Shown here: positions 43,234 through 55,115 of the stretch, in pieces
Layout of the letters: every line of letters starts with the position of its first letter
Numbering within the stretch: the stretch's first letter is position 1
Program-made: the position numbers and the translations under genes
NCBI GenBank assembly: GCA_034401135.1
Contig: JAWZSP010000003.1
Location: 5,332,001-5,396,000, forward strand
Reading direction: 5' to 3'
Origin: Volutella citrinella
Taxonomy: Eukaryota; Ascomycota; Sordariomycetes; Hypocreales; Nectriaceae
DNA: 64,000 bases
The notes under the pieces: model-generated
Told to the model about the DNA's origin: nothing
The model's database searches: none
The model's input: the letters and a program-made list of their open reading frames with translations, nothing else

Positions 43234-44389
43234 CTACCACCAATGCTCGTCGCCTGGCTGTTCCTGATACAACGCGTCCGCCTGACCGAGCTGCAATTTC
43301 TCGACGTAATCCGGGTTGTAGAGGAGAGGTCTCCCGATCACCGCAGCGTCCATGTATCCCTTCTGAATCCATTCGTCGGCCTCCTCGGGGGTGAAAGCTG
43401 TGTTGCCAAACAGAAGCGTGTTGGCCAGGATCGGCCGCAGGGCAGCGATGGGATCCCACTGGACGCCGCGAGGCTTGCCCTCGATCATCAGGTCGTAAGA
43501 CGCCCACCATCGCATCACCTGGACGTAGGCAAGCCCGAGCTTGTCAAGCTCAGTGCAAAACCCGCCGTAGGTGGCGAGGGCGGCCTCGGGCGATGGGTTT
43601 CCCTCGGGGTCCAGCTCGCCCATGTCGTTGTAGCCGCCACAGGGGGCGATCTTGACTCCGATCCGGTTCCAGGGGAAGTGCTCGTTGATCTTTGCTAGAC
43701 ATGCCAGCGAGAAGCGCATCCTGTTCTCTAGGAGCCCACCCCATTCATCTTCGCGACGGTTGCTGTGGGATTCCAAGAACTGCATGGGCAAGTAACCATT
43801 GGCGTTATGAATCTCCACACCATCAAAGCCAGCCTCTTTTGCAAGCCGTGACGCGTTGCCGTATAGGTCTATGATGGTCCTGGGATCCTCAATTGCAGTG
43901 GGAACAACGTAGCCGGGTCCTCCAGGCACGTTCCGGAACTTGCCCCCCCTTGCAGCGACTGCAGATGGGCCCGGCACAGGTTGGCCTGACTCCCTCTGCA
44001 CTCGCGTTCCAGGATGTGCTACTCGACCAACGTGATGAAGCTGGCAGAATATTATTCCGCCTTTTGCGTGCACGGCGTCTGTGACCCTCTTCCAACCCTG
44101 AACGTGTTCTTGGGAGTAAATGCCCGGCATGAATGTCCACTCAACGCCTTGCGGACAGATCAATGCCGCTTCTGAGATCTGGTTGACCAATGAGCATACA
44201 TCCGAAGATGACAGGCCAGGTTCTTACTATCAAGCCCGTCCCCGCCCGCTCGGCGTAGTACGGGACATGGAGGTTCTCGCGAGGGACACTGTCTCGATTC
44301 CGTGTCAAGGATGCCATGACAACTCGGTTCTTCAGCTGGAGATCCCCCATCTGAAGGGGCTTCAGCAGGTGTTGGAATTGCCCAGGCAT
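43234..44389 (-). CDS. NADH:flavin oxidoreductase, Old Yellow Enzyme family
   Basis: Exons 44389-44228 and 44178-43234 give 368 residues, the usual size. FMN-dependent ene-reductase that typically reduces activated C=C bonds with NAD(P)H in the cytosol. Landmarks: LLKPLQMGDLQLKNRVVMASLTR at the start, GTGLIISEAALICPQG across the join, CQLHHVGRVAHPG, FDGVEIHNANGYLPMQFLE with the His/Asn substrate pair and Tyr, RREDEWGG, and late FMN phosphate elements LLFGNTAFTPEEA and AVIGRPLLYNPD. All active-site positions I can recognise are intact. The ATG at 44389 (MPGQFQHL) is chosen over one ten codons upstream because of alignment to the family start. A relic of another member lies at 62.0-62.3 kb. Confidence 0.9.
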
Positions 44390-44457
44390 GGTTACAGGGT
44401 ATCGCGAGAGAGTGCACAATCCGCAGCTTGCAGTCTTAAAATCCAGTCTCTTCTGTC
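44390..44457. promoter_or_regulatory. 68-base divergent promoter
   Basis: Only 68 bases separate the start codons of the minus-strand Old Yellow Enzyme and the plus-strand gene of unknown function. For fungal genes this is very tight. The transcripts must overlap or share one core region, which points to joint control. Confidence 0.6.
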
Positions 44458-45459
44458 ATGTCCCGCTACAAATACAAATACGTCGGCATAGCCCCGGCAC
44501 GAGTCAGGAGCTTGGCAGAAGAGCTTGAATTACTTCTCCAACTTGTCCGCGGTAGATGGGGCAGCTTTGTCAGCGCCGTGAATAACTTCTCCAACACCAA
44601 CTTGGGGCTAGTGGCGGGAGGCAGAAAAACTAGTGTCATTGGGCACATGTCTAAATCTGCTGTCTCGCCCAGGTGAGTCTCATGTGAATCATCAACCCTG
44701 GTAAAGATGCGTTCATTCAGTTACCAGTCTCTACAAGACTTTACTGGCCTCCCCGCTGTTCGGGAAGCCGTGGCAGGGGGCGATCCTGGCATCCTCGTCC
44801 TTGACCTCCCTATCTTCCAAGGCGATGCATCACTTGAGACCTTGGTAAGTTTTGCATGTCAGTGAGTAATCTGTTCATGACTGATGTTCTTATCTCTATA
44901 GCCGCACGGGCTAATTGTACAAAAACATGGCATTCCCAGCCCTGTGTCCGTCGCCGTGATGGAGAAACTGCACAAGTTATCTCATGTCGTCTTCAAAAAC
45001 CTCAGTCATGCCGTCGAGCTGCCGTGGGAGAAGTATCTTGGTGAAATGCACGAGTTCACGGCCCCAGGAAATGATGAGCTACGGACCATGTCACTTGGTG
45101 AGCCACTGGCGAATGAATGGTCTACCTTGGTGAGTACTCAGTTCCACGACATGATGTTTGGCTTACATATCCACAAGACCATTATTTTAAATACATCGCA
45201 TCCCCAGAAGGCTCTCGTTCTTTTCGGCACTGCCCTGTCCGTGTTCACTGAAGGAATGACATCGAAGCCCCCTGGGTCTGTCATCGACATTGGTAACCTT
45301 GCTGAGATGATTGGCAGTCCGCAGGAAGACTGGATTGTGTATTATGTGAGGCCAAATGAGGACGTCTTCTATACTAGAACCGCTGGTGCGCTCATGACAC
45401 CGTTGAGCACGCTCGAGTATGAGGAGAGGAAACGAACCAAGGACTTCAAGAATGTATAA
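44458..45459 (+). CDS. protein of unknown function, four exons
   Basis: Exons 44458-44672, 44721-44844, 44902-45129 and 45208-45459 join to 819 bases, 272 residues, with standard GT-AG sites and no stop. I do not recognise the family. Visible: basic start (MSRYKYKY), a helical stretch AEELELLLQLVRGR, a hydrophobic strand-like ILVLDLPIFQG, and a Leu/Glu-rich middle (VMEKLHKLSHVVFKNL). A small hydrophobic stretch ALVLFGTALSVF near residue 190 is too short to be a firm membrane segment. The clean intron pattern and codon usage argue that it is a real gene. Because it shares a 68-base promoter with the Old Yellow Enzyme, it may act with it. No function is proposed. Confidence 0.6.
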
Positions 45460-45830
45460 TAGAAGAGCCTCGTTCAATGACGAGAAATGAAGACTCGGTA
45501 TTAAGGCCATCATCTTTCTGTGATACGAACTATGGGAAAATACTGCCTCCAAGTCCAATATGTGTGCGTGTGCGTATTGGTTGATCCTGACAATCCCCCT
45601 CAGCCCCGGACCCCAAGAGGTTCTCGCCCCACATGGGGTTGCCTGCCCTGAATCTGCACCCCAGACCTCCAGAACCGGAGTCGATTCTGATTGGCTGCGG
45701 ACGGCACTGGCCGTGTGGAGGAGATTGCCTTGGTGGCTGCTCAAGTGAGGGGGATAATGCTATAAAAAAGCCTGGATCACTGGGTATCATATCTGAGTGT
45801 GTTCTTTGACAAATACGAGCCTCAATCAAC
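45460..45830. other. promoter region of the MBL-fold gene
   Basis: A TATAAAAAAG at 45761-45770 sits about 70 bases before the start codon at 45831. No other element recognised. Confidence 0.6.
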
Positions 45831-47182
45831 ATGGACAGTGTCAAATCCAAGCCTGCTCCAGACCTGGAGCTCCCATCCTCTACAAAAACGGTCCGCGTCA
45901 GGGCCATCGACACAACGACGTGCATGGCCTGCGATGCCCGTGCCTTTGTGCAGCCTCAGATCAAGGGCCATGAGACTCTCAACTTCAAGACGATGTGTTT
46001 CCTGATAGAGCACGAGGGCGAACATGTTCTCTTCGACTGCGGTTCTCGAAAAGACTTTTGGAACGGCTCCCCGCACACGCAGAGCATGATTGGTGGTCAC
46101 GTTCCAGCCGTGAGGATTGAGTACGGGGTAGATGAGATCCTCGCCATGCAAGGGTTCAACCTTCATGACCTAAGTATGAACCCTTTCTTTACTATTTCTG
46201 TGCTAATGGTGGTATATCGATGCTGACGGTCGACAGAGGCCATCGTCTGGAGTCACTGGCACTGGGACCACATTGGTGATGGGTCCAAGTTTCCGACTGG
46301 GATCGACCTTGTCGTTGGACCTGGATTCACCAAGAACTTTGTTCCCGGCTGGCCAGAGAACCCCAAAAGTCCAGTACTCGCGAGCGATCTAGAGTAAACC
46401 TCCCTCCGATGCTCTGACCATCACTTGAGTGCTGACCTGCTTCCTCATCAAGGGGCCATCGCATTCACGAACCAGAGTTTGCATTGACTGTCGCAGGCTT
46501 CCCGGCCTTTGACTACTTTGGTGATAGTTCATTTTATCTCCTTGATGTTCCCGGTGTTCGTCTCTCGCATGCTCATATTCTCATCTGCCATACCGACTGA
46601 CTACTTCATCAGCACGCCATTGGACACATTTGCGGACTGGCACGTACTACTCCAGAAACGTTTGTGTTCATGGGAGGTGACTGTTGTCACTACGCTGGCA
46701 TGTTCCGGCCAACCGAGTATTTGCCACTACCACGAGAGATTTCTGCTCTAGCGCTGGACTCATATTATCCATCCCCATGCCCCTGCTCGGCCTTCACGCA
46801 ACATCACCCAAAGGCCACAGGCTCAGATGCGTGCACCAAACCGTTTTATGATGTATCTCGCGCCGCAGGAAGTGCCTACAGCTTCGGTGATGCAGCACAG
46901 AAGAGCCTCGACAAGCTCCAGCTTTTGGATGCACACAGTGATATTTTTATCTGCCTGGCTCATGATGACGTGCTTTTCGAGGTTCTGCCTCTGTTTAATG
47001 ATGATCCGACCAAAGATATCAACGACTGGAAGAAGCGAGGGCTCAAGGAGTACTGTCGCTGGGCCTTTCTCAATGAGCTGCCCAAGGGCAAGAAGCCTGG
47101 GCGTGAGCATTTAGTTGTTGGGTTGTGGCGGCATGGCAAACAGGTCAGATGGGACAAGGAGAAGGGCTTTTTAGATGTCTAG
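45831..47182 (+). CDS. metallo-beta-lactamase-fold hydrolase (lactonase-like)
   Basis: Exons 45831-46173, 46237-46393, 46453-46555 and 46613-47182 give 390 residues. Metal site visible: SHWHWDHIGD (HxHxDH) at about residues 119-128, a further ligand region GHAIGHICGLAR, and MGGDCCHYAG, as in MBL-fold lactonases and related hydrolases. The family uses one or two zinc ions to open lactones or cleave esters and amides. The C-terminal stretch from about 250 (PSPCPCSAF...) is long compared with bacterial homoserine lactonases, as in fungal members. The third intron's donor is GTTCGT, an allowed but less common form. It lies in a run of catabolic genes and could act on a lactone substrate (inference). 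Confidence 0.85.
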
Positions 47183-47349
47183 GGCTATGAGAGAGTGTTA
47201 ACTCAAGATCTGAGCTGTAGAAATGCCAGGCATGTGAGTTATGTTACATCCACGCCGAGTCGCCTCAGAGATGCATCCCAATGAAGCCAAAATGTCGCGG
47301 AGGCTAGACGTCAGACATCCTAAACTCGGTCTCATTCAACTTTATGTTT

Positions 47350-48511
47350 CTATCGTGGACTCAACAACACCTTGTGAACCTTTCGAGCGTTGAAAATCTC
47401 ATACGCCTGCGGTGCCTCCTCCAACTTCATCCGGCACTGACACAAAAATGCAAGCTTATCGTGGACCTCGCTCAGACAGGCGAGTGCCTCCTCAAAGATA
47501 CCCCGGACAGGGCACCGGCCCCAAGCAATAGTCACGTTCTTGGCGTATAGGCTCGGCCCATCAAATGCAAGCTCCTCCGTCTGTACCCCGACGCTGCTAA
47601 TACTGCCAAAGGGACGCACCAACTCGACACATAACTTCATTGCAGCAGCATTTCCAACAACCTCTAAGACAACATCGGCACCGCGTCCTTCGGTTGCTGC
47701 GAGGACCTTTGGGACTGGATCATCCGACAACAGGATCGGTTTCGCCCCAAGGCGGTGCGCCTCCTCGAGTCGCTCGGAGACCATATCGACGGCAATGATG
47801 TTGTCACACCACCTGGAAGCTGCTGCGATGGCACAGATACCCACTGGACCGCATCCAACAACAACCGTGGTGGAAGATTTGGCCTCTTCTTGCGGCACGT
47901 TCTTTAGGAAGCGCGAAGCGGCAAAGTAACCCGTGGGGAAAATGTCTCCCATCAGGACAAGCATGTCCTCCGGGATCTCTTTGGGCCTCTTGACGAGAGT
48001 TGAACTCGCGCATGGCACGCGCACATATTCGGCCTGACCACCATCGATGCTGGTTGTACCGGCGCTGTTACCTGGAGGTTGTGAGTGTGGGTGAACTCGG
48101 TCGTGACTTGAAGTTGAGCATACCGAACAAGAAGCTTCTCGCGCAACGGCTTGTCTGGCGTCTTTTGCAGTAAAAGCACTCGCCGCATTGCGTCGTAAAC
48201 GTCGCCTGCCAAGGTCTGATCAGTCGGATGTCTTGGAGCTGTTGATAGTGACCACTTACCACGACCGGATCGCCCACGTTGAGCCCAGTGACCTGACTTC
48301 CCAACTCATGAATGGCCCCTGCGAACTCATGGCCTGGGATAAACCCCACAGGGATCTTCTGGTGCCCGCGGTACCAGTGGAGATCGCTGCCGCACAGAGC
48401 AGCCACCGTCACCTTGATGATTGCATCACGGGGGTCCTGGATGGTAGGGATGGCGCGGTCCTCGACTTGGACGCTACCGACGCCCTTGAACACTACAGCC
48501 CTCATTGACAT
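47350..48511 (-). CDS. zinc-dependent alcohol dehydrogenase (MDR family)
   Basis: Three exons (48511-48260, 48205-48124, 48071-47350) total 1056 bases, 351 residues. Landmarks: catalytic-zinc Cys in CGSDLHWYRGHQ, GHEFAGA, structural-zinc cysteines CGECFYCKRRQTSRC, NAD-binding VVVGCGPVGICAIAAA, the acidic residue in IIAVDMVSERLEEA and GRGADVVLEVVGN. The enzyme should oxidise an alcohol or reduce an aldehyde with NAD(P). The start ATG at 48511 (MSMRAV) may be followed by an internal Met two codons on; both suit the family. It is divergent from a C2H2 regulator. All visible catalytic positions are intact, unlike the dehydrogenase relic at 40 kb. Confidence 0.9.
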
Positions 48512-49032
48512 TTCTTCTTGTTCGTCGGGGCTGGATTTACGGGATATGTTTCTGCACCTTTAAGCAGCAATCTGTTGAAGAAAAGTGAGCGTGTGGCGAG
48601 CGGGGTTCGCCTGGAGAAGAAATTCATCTCCAACCACTGGTGGCGTACAGCAAGACGCCTACCCGGAGTTCCAGTCTCTGAGCTACCAACGATGTCTTTT
48701 CTCTCTCGAAACCAACCACTCCTCGCTTGCTCCCAAACGGGCTCTTGTATGACATGCAATCTGTATCATTTACCCTCCTGTACCCTGTCAATCTCTTCGC
48801 TTCGTTCCAGGCCCAAGATTAGAGTTTACTTCCCCGCTTGCAATACCCGTAGTTTGGTCCAAGCGGTTGGTTGATTAGTAAGGCCCAAATTTGGAGCAGA
48901 AACCAGAACAAAGAAATCATCTCCAACCCCGCTCTGTCCAGTCCATCCTGACCAAAGTCGAATCCATTTCTATTGACGCTTCCACCAGGAGTTGGGGGCT
49001 GTTCCAACACTTTCGACCCCGAGTAGGCCCCA
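48512..49032. promoter_or_regulatory. divergent promoter region, ADH and C2H2 regulator
   Basis: 520 bases between the start codons of the ADH (minus) and the C2H2/fungal-TF regulator (plus). No clear TATA box. Open frames that cross it have no motif. A cluster regulator often sits divergent to a target gene, as here. Confidence 0.45.
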
Positions 49033-51614
49033 ATGCGAAGGGGTCGTCCCCGTCTGCCCGTGGCCCCCTGCAAGTTCTGTCAGAAGCAATTCAAGCGCCT
49101 GGAGCATCTGCAACGCCACGAGAGAATTCGTCTGCAGCCCGCTCAACCAGTTTCAGGTCCAAGGTAGCTGACTTGTGTCTGTAGATACACAAGAGAAGCC
49201 ATTCGTTTGTCAGTGCGGGCGGAGCTTCTCAAGACGGTACGTGTCCATAGATCCCAACTCTCGATCCCATGCCAACTTCAGACACCAACAGAGATCTCCT
49301 TACCCATCATCATCGACAGTCCCATCAGCGGAAGCAGGATGGCATGAATCAGAGTCCAGAGCATGATGGGTCGATCCACTGTGCTCAAAACTCGCCCTCT
49401 GGTGGAGAAAATCCGGTGCCCACTTCTCCTCAGGGGCTCGGGCAAGTCACTCCTCCCCCGACTCTCGAGCAAGTCGACACGGGAGGGGAAATCTTTTTCC
49501 AAGGCCCTGACATGGAGGGCGAGCCAGAAACTGGCCCCGAGAGACCGATCACCACGGCCACTGACACAGCAGTTGGCCTGGAGCCTCTGGGCTTATCAGC
49601 TACCCCCAACTTCCTTGTAGGCGCGGCAGATGGCTTACAGGAATTCGACTTCCTGTGGAGCGACTTCCCCGCCGACGATCAGCCTCTTCCGACCACCTTC
49701 TTCGATACCGACTTCTCACTCGTTGATATATCACATCAGTACGCAGCTCAACGGCCGGTTGCCGGCCCATCGAGAGATTGCACTGCAGACCCGGCGACCA
49801 ATCCACCCATCGACCCGAGCCTCTCCCACGAGGCAACCCACACCCATCACGTTGTGTCAAGACTCCCATCCCTCGAACCTTCGAACCGAGAAGCCTCCTC
49901 GAGGCTAGTTGCGTCCCGCCCAACTACAAGCTACCAGCCATTCTCCGTGTCGGAGCAATCGCCTGCTGTCTGTCCCTGGAGGATATCACCTGATGAGTAC
50001 CAGGAGCTCTCACGTCGGATAGGGTCATGGGCTACTGTCACCCCCCATTCTTTCACCTTGCCCTCCAGGCGCACGCTATCCCGCTACCTTGAGGGGTACT
50101 TCCGTGGCTTCCATGCGCACATGCCCATGTTCCACACGGCGACCCTCACGGCGACAGAGTTGGGTCCGGAGCTCGTCTTGTCTCTAGCCGCAGTCGGTGC
50201 TCTATATCGCTTCGAGCATGCAAAAGGCGTCGAGTTGTACCGTGTTGCCAAGGCACTCATCAATTGGCGGCTGGATCAACTACACGAAGAGACAATCTCA
50301 CGCCTTACCAGCACTTCTCCTGGATATGCAGGTTTTGCACTTGTTCCTGGTGATTCACAACATGATCGGCCATCTCCAATACTATCCATGGGACAGCAGG
50401 GCATCCGCTTGCTACAAGGACTGCTCGTGCTCATGGCAATAACATCCTGGGGCGAAAAGGCACTTGTCCGAGACGCCCTGTCCATGGCCAGTCAGGTAGC
50501 AACCTTAGTACGCGAGTTTGGCATCAGTAGCCCGGAGGATTCTTCAACAAGGGAGACATCCTGGGAGGACTGGATACTCTCAGAAGAAAGACGCCGCACT
50601 CTCTTTGTGGCATATGCCCAGTTCAGTCTCCAGTGTACGGCTTTCAACGTCCCTCCAATGATCTTGAACCAGGAAGTCCGCCTCAACCTTCCAGCATCTG
50701 CCGCGGAATGGGAAGCCCAGACAGCGCTTGAGTGGTCCAACTTCTACAACAATGCTCCCTGGCCTCCTCGGCCATTTCAAGAGACTCTGGAACAGCTCCT
50801 CTCCGGGGCACCGGTTCACCATGAGGGATCCATCTCTGCTTTCGGCAACTATGCTCTCATTCATGGCCTGTTCCTACAAATCTTTTACGCCCGCAACGCC
50901 CTGGGTCCGTCCGTAGACTCCAGGGGCTCATTTAGCGAAGACTTCATCAAGAAGATGGAGGCAGCACTCCGGGCATGGCAGGAATCCTGGAAAGCAACAC
51001 ACGAATCGACTCTGGATCCGTCGTCTCCGAAGGGTCCGTTGGGATTCAACTCGACGGCTTTTCTCCGCCTCGTCTTCGTTCGCTTAAACGCACATACCGG
51101 ACCATTTCGACAACTCTTTACACGAGATCCAGTCACAATTGCGCGTGGATTTACAAACGGTAAAATCAGTGTCTGCAACAGATCGCCACATCTCGATAGG
51201 GCCATTTTGCAATGCATCCACGCACTGAGCATCCCGGTCCGCGTTGGCATTGCCTTTGTCGCTCGCACATTGACTCTCAACTGGAGTTTCCAACACGCTC
51301 TTTCTAACCTCGAGTGTGCTTTTTTACTCACACGATGGCTCCGTGGACTTGCGTTCGCTGTAGAGAAGTCTGGCTTGGCTGACTTGAGGCTGGACGAGCA
51401 GAAGCTGCTGAACATGGTCGTCACCCTCGTCCACGAGACTGAGTTGGCCGATTCGTTGGATAGCGCCCAAGATCATGCCAGCCTAATACGTACATTGGCA
51501 GCGTCCGTTGCTCGACTTTGGGCCGAGACATTCAAGGGTTTCCAGGTCTTTGAGATTGTGTATGTAGTCGGTCAGAGCCTGTCTATTGTGGCGGACACTC
51601 TTGAGCGGGAGTAA
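49033..51614 (+). CDS. transcription factor with two C2H2 fingers and fungal_trans domain
   Basis: Three exons, 49033-49129, 49185-49236 and 49292-51614, give 823 residues. The first joins assemble two fingers: CKFCQKQFKRLEHLQRHER then, across the intron, CQCGRSFSRRDLLTHHHRQSH, giving the C2H2-C2HC arrangement common in fungi. The large middle domain matches the fungal-specific transcription-factor domain (MHR): RRTLSRYLEGYFRGFHAHMP, LVLMAITSWGEKALVRDA, and SEERRRTLFVAYAQFSLQ. It is nuclear and probably regulates the surrounding catabolic genes, since it is divergent from the ADH and flanked by the second ADH, but this is inference. The large unspliced third exon is usual for such proteins. 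Confidence 0.85.
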
Positions 51615-51691
51615 ACAGAGCACATGCACGATCACGGGAGGCTTTATACCAGAAGAAAAGCATGACAAACAAGTGTTATTAGCTAGCTATT

Positions 51692-52792
51692 CTACTCCAG
51701 TGTCATATCAATGACAAGTTTGCCCCCTTCTCCATGGTGAGATGCTTCTCCAAGCTCGTTGAGTCGGCCAAAAGGAAACGTCTTGACCCGAACCTCAATT
51801 TCATGCTTGACCACAAAGTCCAGCATCTCTCGCAGCTGGTGGTTTCTTCCAACCAAGCTTCCAACGACGGAGATATCGCGGAACACAAGATCGTGCGCGC
51901 TGACTGCCAACTTATCCTTGGGAAAGCTGACAACCACCATGGTCCCGTGATTCCGAAGGAGCTTCATGCCCATATCGAACGCCCTTTGGGATTCTGGGAG
52001 AAGGATGATGGCGTCCAACCCAACCTCTGTAGGCGCAATGCCAGCTACCGACCGGCCCATGGCTTTCATGGTCTCCGGGTCCTCGCTCCGTGCATCGGAA
52101 ATATGCACCCTCTTTCCCGCTTCGCCGAGGTTTGCCTTGACCTTTCGGACAAGCTGAAGTGCCTGGTCTGCAGCGTCAATGGCGAGGACGTCTTTGCCAA
52201 GGTACGCCGCGAATTGCACTCCAATGTGGCCCAGACCACCTCCCGCACCAATGATACCGACTCGCTGCGCTTTCCTCACCCTTTCATGTTGAAGAGCGCT
52301 CCATATGGTAAGACCAGCACACATCAGCGGTGCAGCTTGCGTCGCGTGCAGACTTTCAGGAAGGGGAGCGATCTGCCGGCTGTCCACCAGACAGTAATCC
52401 TGGAACCCGCCATCCCTTGTGAGGCCCAGGTTCCCAGCGTGTGGACAGTAAGGCGAGTATCCCATCTCATCCTGTCCAGGGTGCGTGCATTCGTAACAAG
52501 AGCCGCAAGGATGGTATGCCCGGCCTGGCACTCCCACCCTCTGGCCTACCACGATGCCCCGGACATCGGGGCCGACCGCCACCACCTCCCCCGCAAACTC
52601 ATGGCATCCAATTCGAGGCAGGTCCTGAGATAAGAGCCCTGCAGCGAAGACGGCGTCTGTGTGGCAGTATGAGGCTGCGAGGACCTTGATGAGTAGGTCC
52701 GGCCCTTGGGGATTTCCGGGGCGTGGAATCTGCTTCAAGATGTATGGCTCGCCGAAGCGCTCAACTACCGCTGCAGTCTGGGTTTCCGGCAT
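51692..52792 (-). CDS. zinc alcohol dehydrogenase (Adh1-like MDR)
   Basis: Single exon, 366 residues, beginning MPETQTAAVV. Landmarks: YCHTDAVFAAG with the catalytic-zinc Cys, IGCHEFAGEVVAVGPDV (Cys-His instead of the commoner Gly-His), structural-zinc cysteines spaced CGSCYEC...YCPHAG, PLMCAGLTIWSAL, nucleotide-binding IGAGGGLGHIGVQFA and VLAIDAADQAL. The reaction should be alcohol to aldehyde with NAD+ or the reverse. It is convergent with the C2H2 regulator; its 3' end is only 77 bases from that gene's stop. No intron and no break seen. Confidence 0.9.
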   Translation of the reverse strand: MPETQTAAVVERFGEPYILKQIPRPGNPQGPDLLIKVLAASYCHTDAVFAAGLLSQDLPRIGCHEFAGEVVAVGPDVRGIVVGQRVGVPGRAYHPCGSCYECTHPGQDEMGYSPYCPHAGNLGLTRDGGFQDYCLVDSRQIAPLPESLHATQAAPLMCAGLTIWSALQHERVRKAQRVGIIGAGGGLGHIGVQFAAYLGKDVLAIDAADQALQLVRKVKANLGEAGKRVHISDARSEDPETMKAMGRSVAGIAPTEVGLDAIILLPESQRAFDMGMKLLRNHGTMVVVSFPKDKLAVSAHDLVFRDISVVGSLVGRNHQLREMLDFVVKHEIEVRVKTFPFGRLNELGEASHHGEGGKLVIDMTLE

Positions 52793-53400
52793 CTTGATTG
52801 GGAGTTGGGTGTGGCTAGGGATAAACAGATGGGCTTAGTGAAAGGACCCTGGTCAAGTGTCATTGGGTTTTGTTTGGCGCAATGAGTCGGATGTAATTCT
52901 TGCCATTGAACCGTAGGTCTATGATGAGGCGGATGATGAGGGGGGAGAGAATATTGGAGATTTATTAATAGCTGGAGAAGAAAAGATTCGTAAGCCAAGT
53001 TAATTACAGTTAGCGCCAGCCCCCAATGACTGGACGAGGCCCATCTCCTCTTGTCGCGCAGTCTACTACACTGATATGGAAGTTTGACCAAATCGCTACG
53101 AGTCGACTAATCCCAGTTTGTCCACTCAAGAGTTTCATCAAGACCATGAGTGTGGTTTCTTTTCTATTAATTATAACTCTTCCTCCTCCTCTGTCACCTC
53201 TTCTCACAGCACTGGTGATGGCACAAGCTTCACAAACTAGGTATATCGACTGCAGCGTGGACCAGCTAGTTAGAATACAAATTGTTACAACTTCCAGCCC
53301 CCTCAGATTCTCCATATACCGTCTCCAAGGAATTCTGGTACAACTGTAAAAGAGATTCCCCTCCCTCACCTTATCCCCATCAGTTATAATGCGCCGCCGA
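52793..53400. other. intergenic region
   Basis: About 600 bases between the ADH promoter side and the 3' end of the sugar permease. Short frames lack motifs; no element recognised. Confidence 0.5.
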
Positions 53401-55115
53401 CTAGGCAACCTCGGTATGCTCAGAATAAGTATTCTTGTGGCCCGTCTCTCCCTTTTCAGCTCCGTCCTGCACAGTAGATCCCTCGCTCGACTTGTTTGCC
53501 GAGTCGTTGTTCTCGTTCACGGCCGCCTCATCGCCGAAAAGGACGGCAATATCCTCGAGAGACAGCCCCGAAGTTTCGGGGAAGTATTTCTGCATGACAA
53601 AGGCACCAATCCAGGGAAGAATGATGAAGACCAGGTAGTACTTCCAACCGACGTTCTCGAATGCGGTGGGGGCGGTCTGCGTGTAGATCAAGGTCATAAT
53701 AAACAGACCAGCCACGCTGAATCCGACTCCCTGTGCACGAATCGAGGTAGGGAAGATCTCAGCGCAGTAGACGTATGAGGACGCACCCATGGTGCCACCG
53801 TAGAAGAAGACAAAGAGGTACAGAAAGAAGACACCAAAGCCGTTGCCGATCTTGTTTGTGGTTCCGACGAACTCGGCGACCATGGCAGTGAAGCCGCAAA
53901 GGGAGAGAGAGCAACCGATGAGGCCGACGACCATGATTCGGATGCGTCCAAAGCGGTCCAAGATCAAACTGTTGACCCAGTTCATAAACGCGGCCAGGGA
54001 GTTGTAGCACGCGTAGAGCATAAGAGCGATCGAACCCCGCAGGCCGAGACCATCGTAGAGGAGGATCTGGTAGTTGTTGACAACAAGGACGCCAGTTGAC
54101 TGAGCGATGCATCTGAAAGGCAGATAGTTAGTACTCATCCCATTGTAGTAAAGTCAGGGGTTTCTTACTGAACAAAGAAGCCATAGAGGAGTCTCTTGCG
54201 GTACGAAGATCTGGAGAAGGCCTCGGTCCAACCCGTGGCTGCATTCTCCAGCCTCTCAATCTCAAGCTGGTTTTGGATCTGATGAAGTTCATTCTCGGCG
54301 AAAGAGTGGCCCTCGGGGTGGTTCTGGGAACTAGGATGCAGTTTCTCGAGAACCTTTTGGGCTTCCGAGACCCTGTCAACCTTGCACAACCATCGTGGGG
54401 ATTCTGGCATCCAAGGAGAGCCAGCGAGAAGGAGTAGAGGGGCAATGATCTGGAATGCGAGACAGAGACGCCACTGCAAGGCATCTTTGGTGATAAAGAA
54501 GCAACCATAGCCGACCCAGCCAGCCATAGCCTAGAAAGTTCATCAGCTTCATCTCAATGGAATACCCAGCATGCTTCAACTTACGTATCCCACAACAACG
54601 AGAAATCCATGAGACCCAACCATGCGTCCTCGGACCTTGGCAGGAGAAATTTCGGATTGATAAATTGGAACAGCCACATCAATCATGCCAACTCCGATGC
54701 CATTGATGAAACGTCCAATAAGAAGCATCCCAATATGAACGGACGCGGATTGCAAGACCGCGGACAGCAGACAAATAGCACACGTTATCTGGATAGCAAA
54801 ACGTCGACCACAACGATCCAACAGCCAGGGGACGAGGATGCAGCCGATGACACCACCACCTGCAAAGAGGGCATTGTTGGCTGCAGACGAAAGTTAACCC
54901 ATGTCGTATCGTGTCTTGAGCGGCCGAGACTCACCACCGATGATCTGGTTGCTCTTGCTGGCACCGGGGCCGCTGGTGACAAGATTGAAGTAATTGAGAA
55001 ACGAAGACAGGCCGATCACAGAGCCGCTGATAGCCGAGTTGAAGCCATAGGTGAATGATCCTAGGGCAACAAAGAAGATGATGAGAAAGTTATACCTCGT
55101 GCTGGTGCCCGACAT
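53401..55115 (-). CDS. MFS sugar-porter family transporter
   Basis: Four exons (55115-54935, 54880-54585, 54530-54169, 54112-53401) give 516 residues. Landmarks of the sugar-porter family: FVALGSFTYGFNSAISGSVIG in TM1, LLDRCGRRFAI, GRFINGIGVGMIDVAVPIY in TM4, the PESPRWLCKVDR motif, LDRFGRIRIMVVG, VYCAEIFPTSIRAQGVGF in TM10 and FPETSGLSLEDI after TM12. It imports a sugar or related polyol/organic acid by proton symport at the plasma membrane. In the surrounding catabolic run, it is the natural importer of the substrate (inference). The ATG at 55115 (MSGTSTRYNF) begins the hydrophobic core, an earlier in-frame Met adds 19 residues with no family match. Confidence 0.9.
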
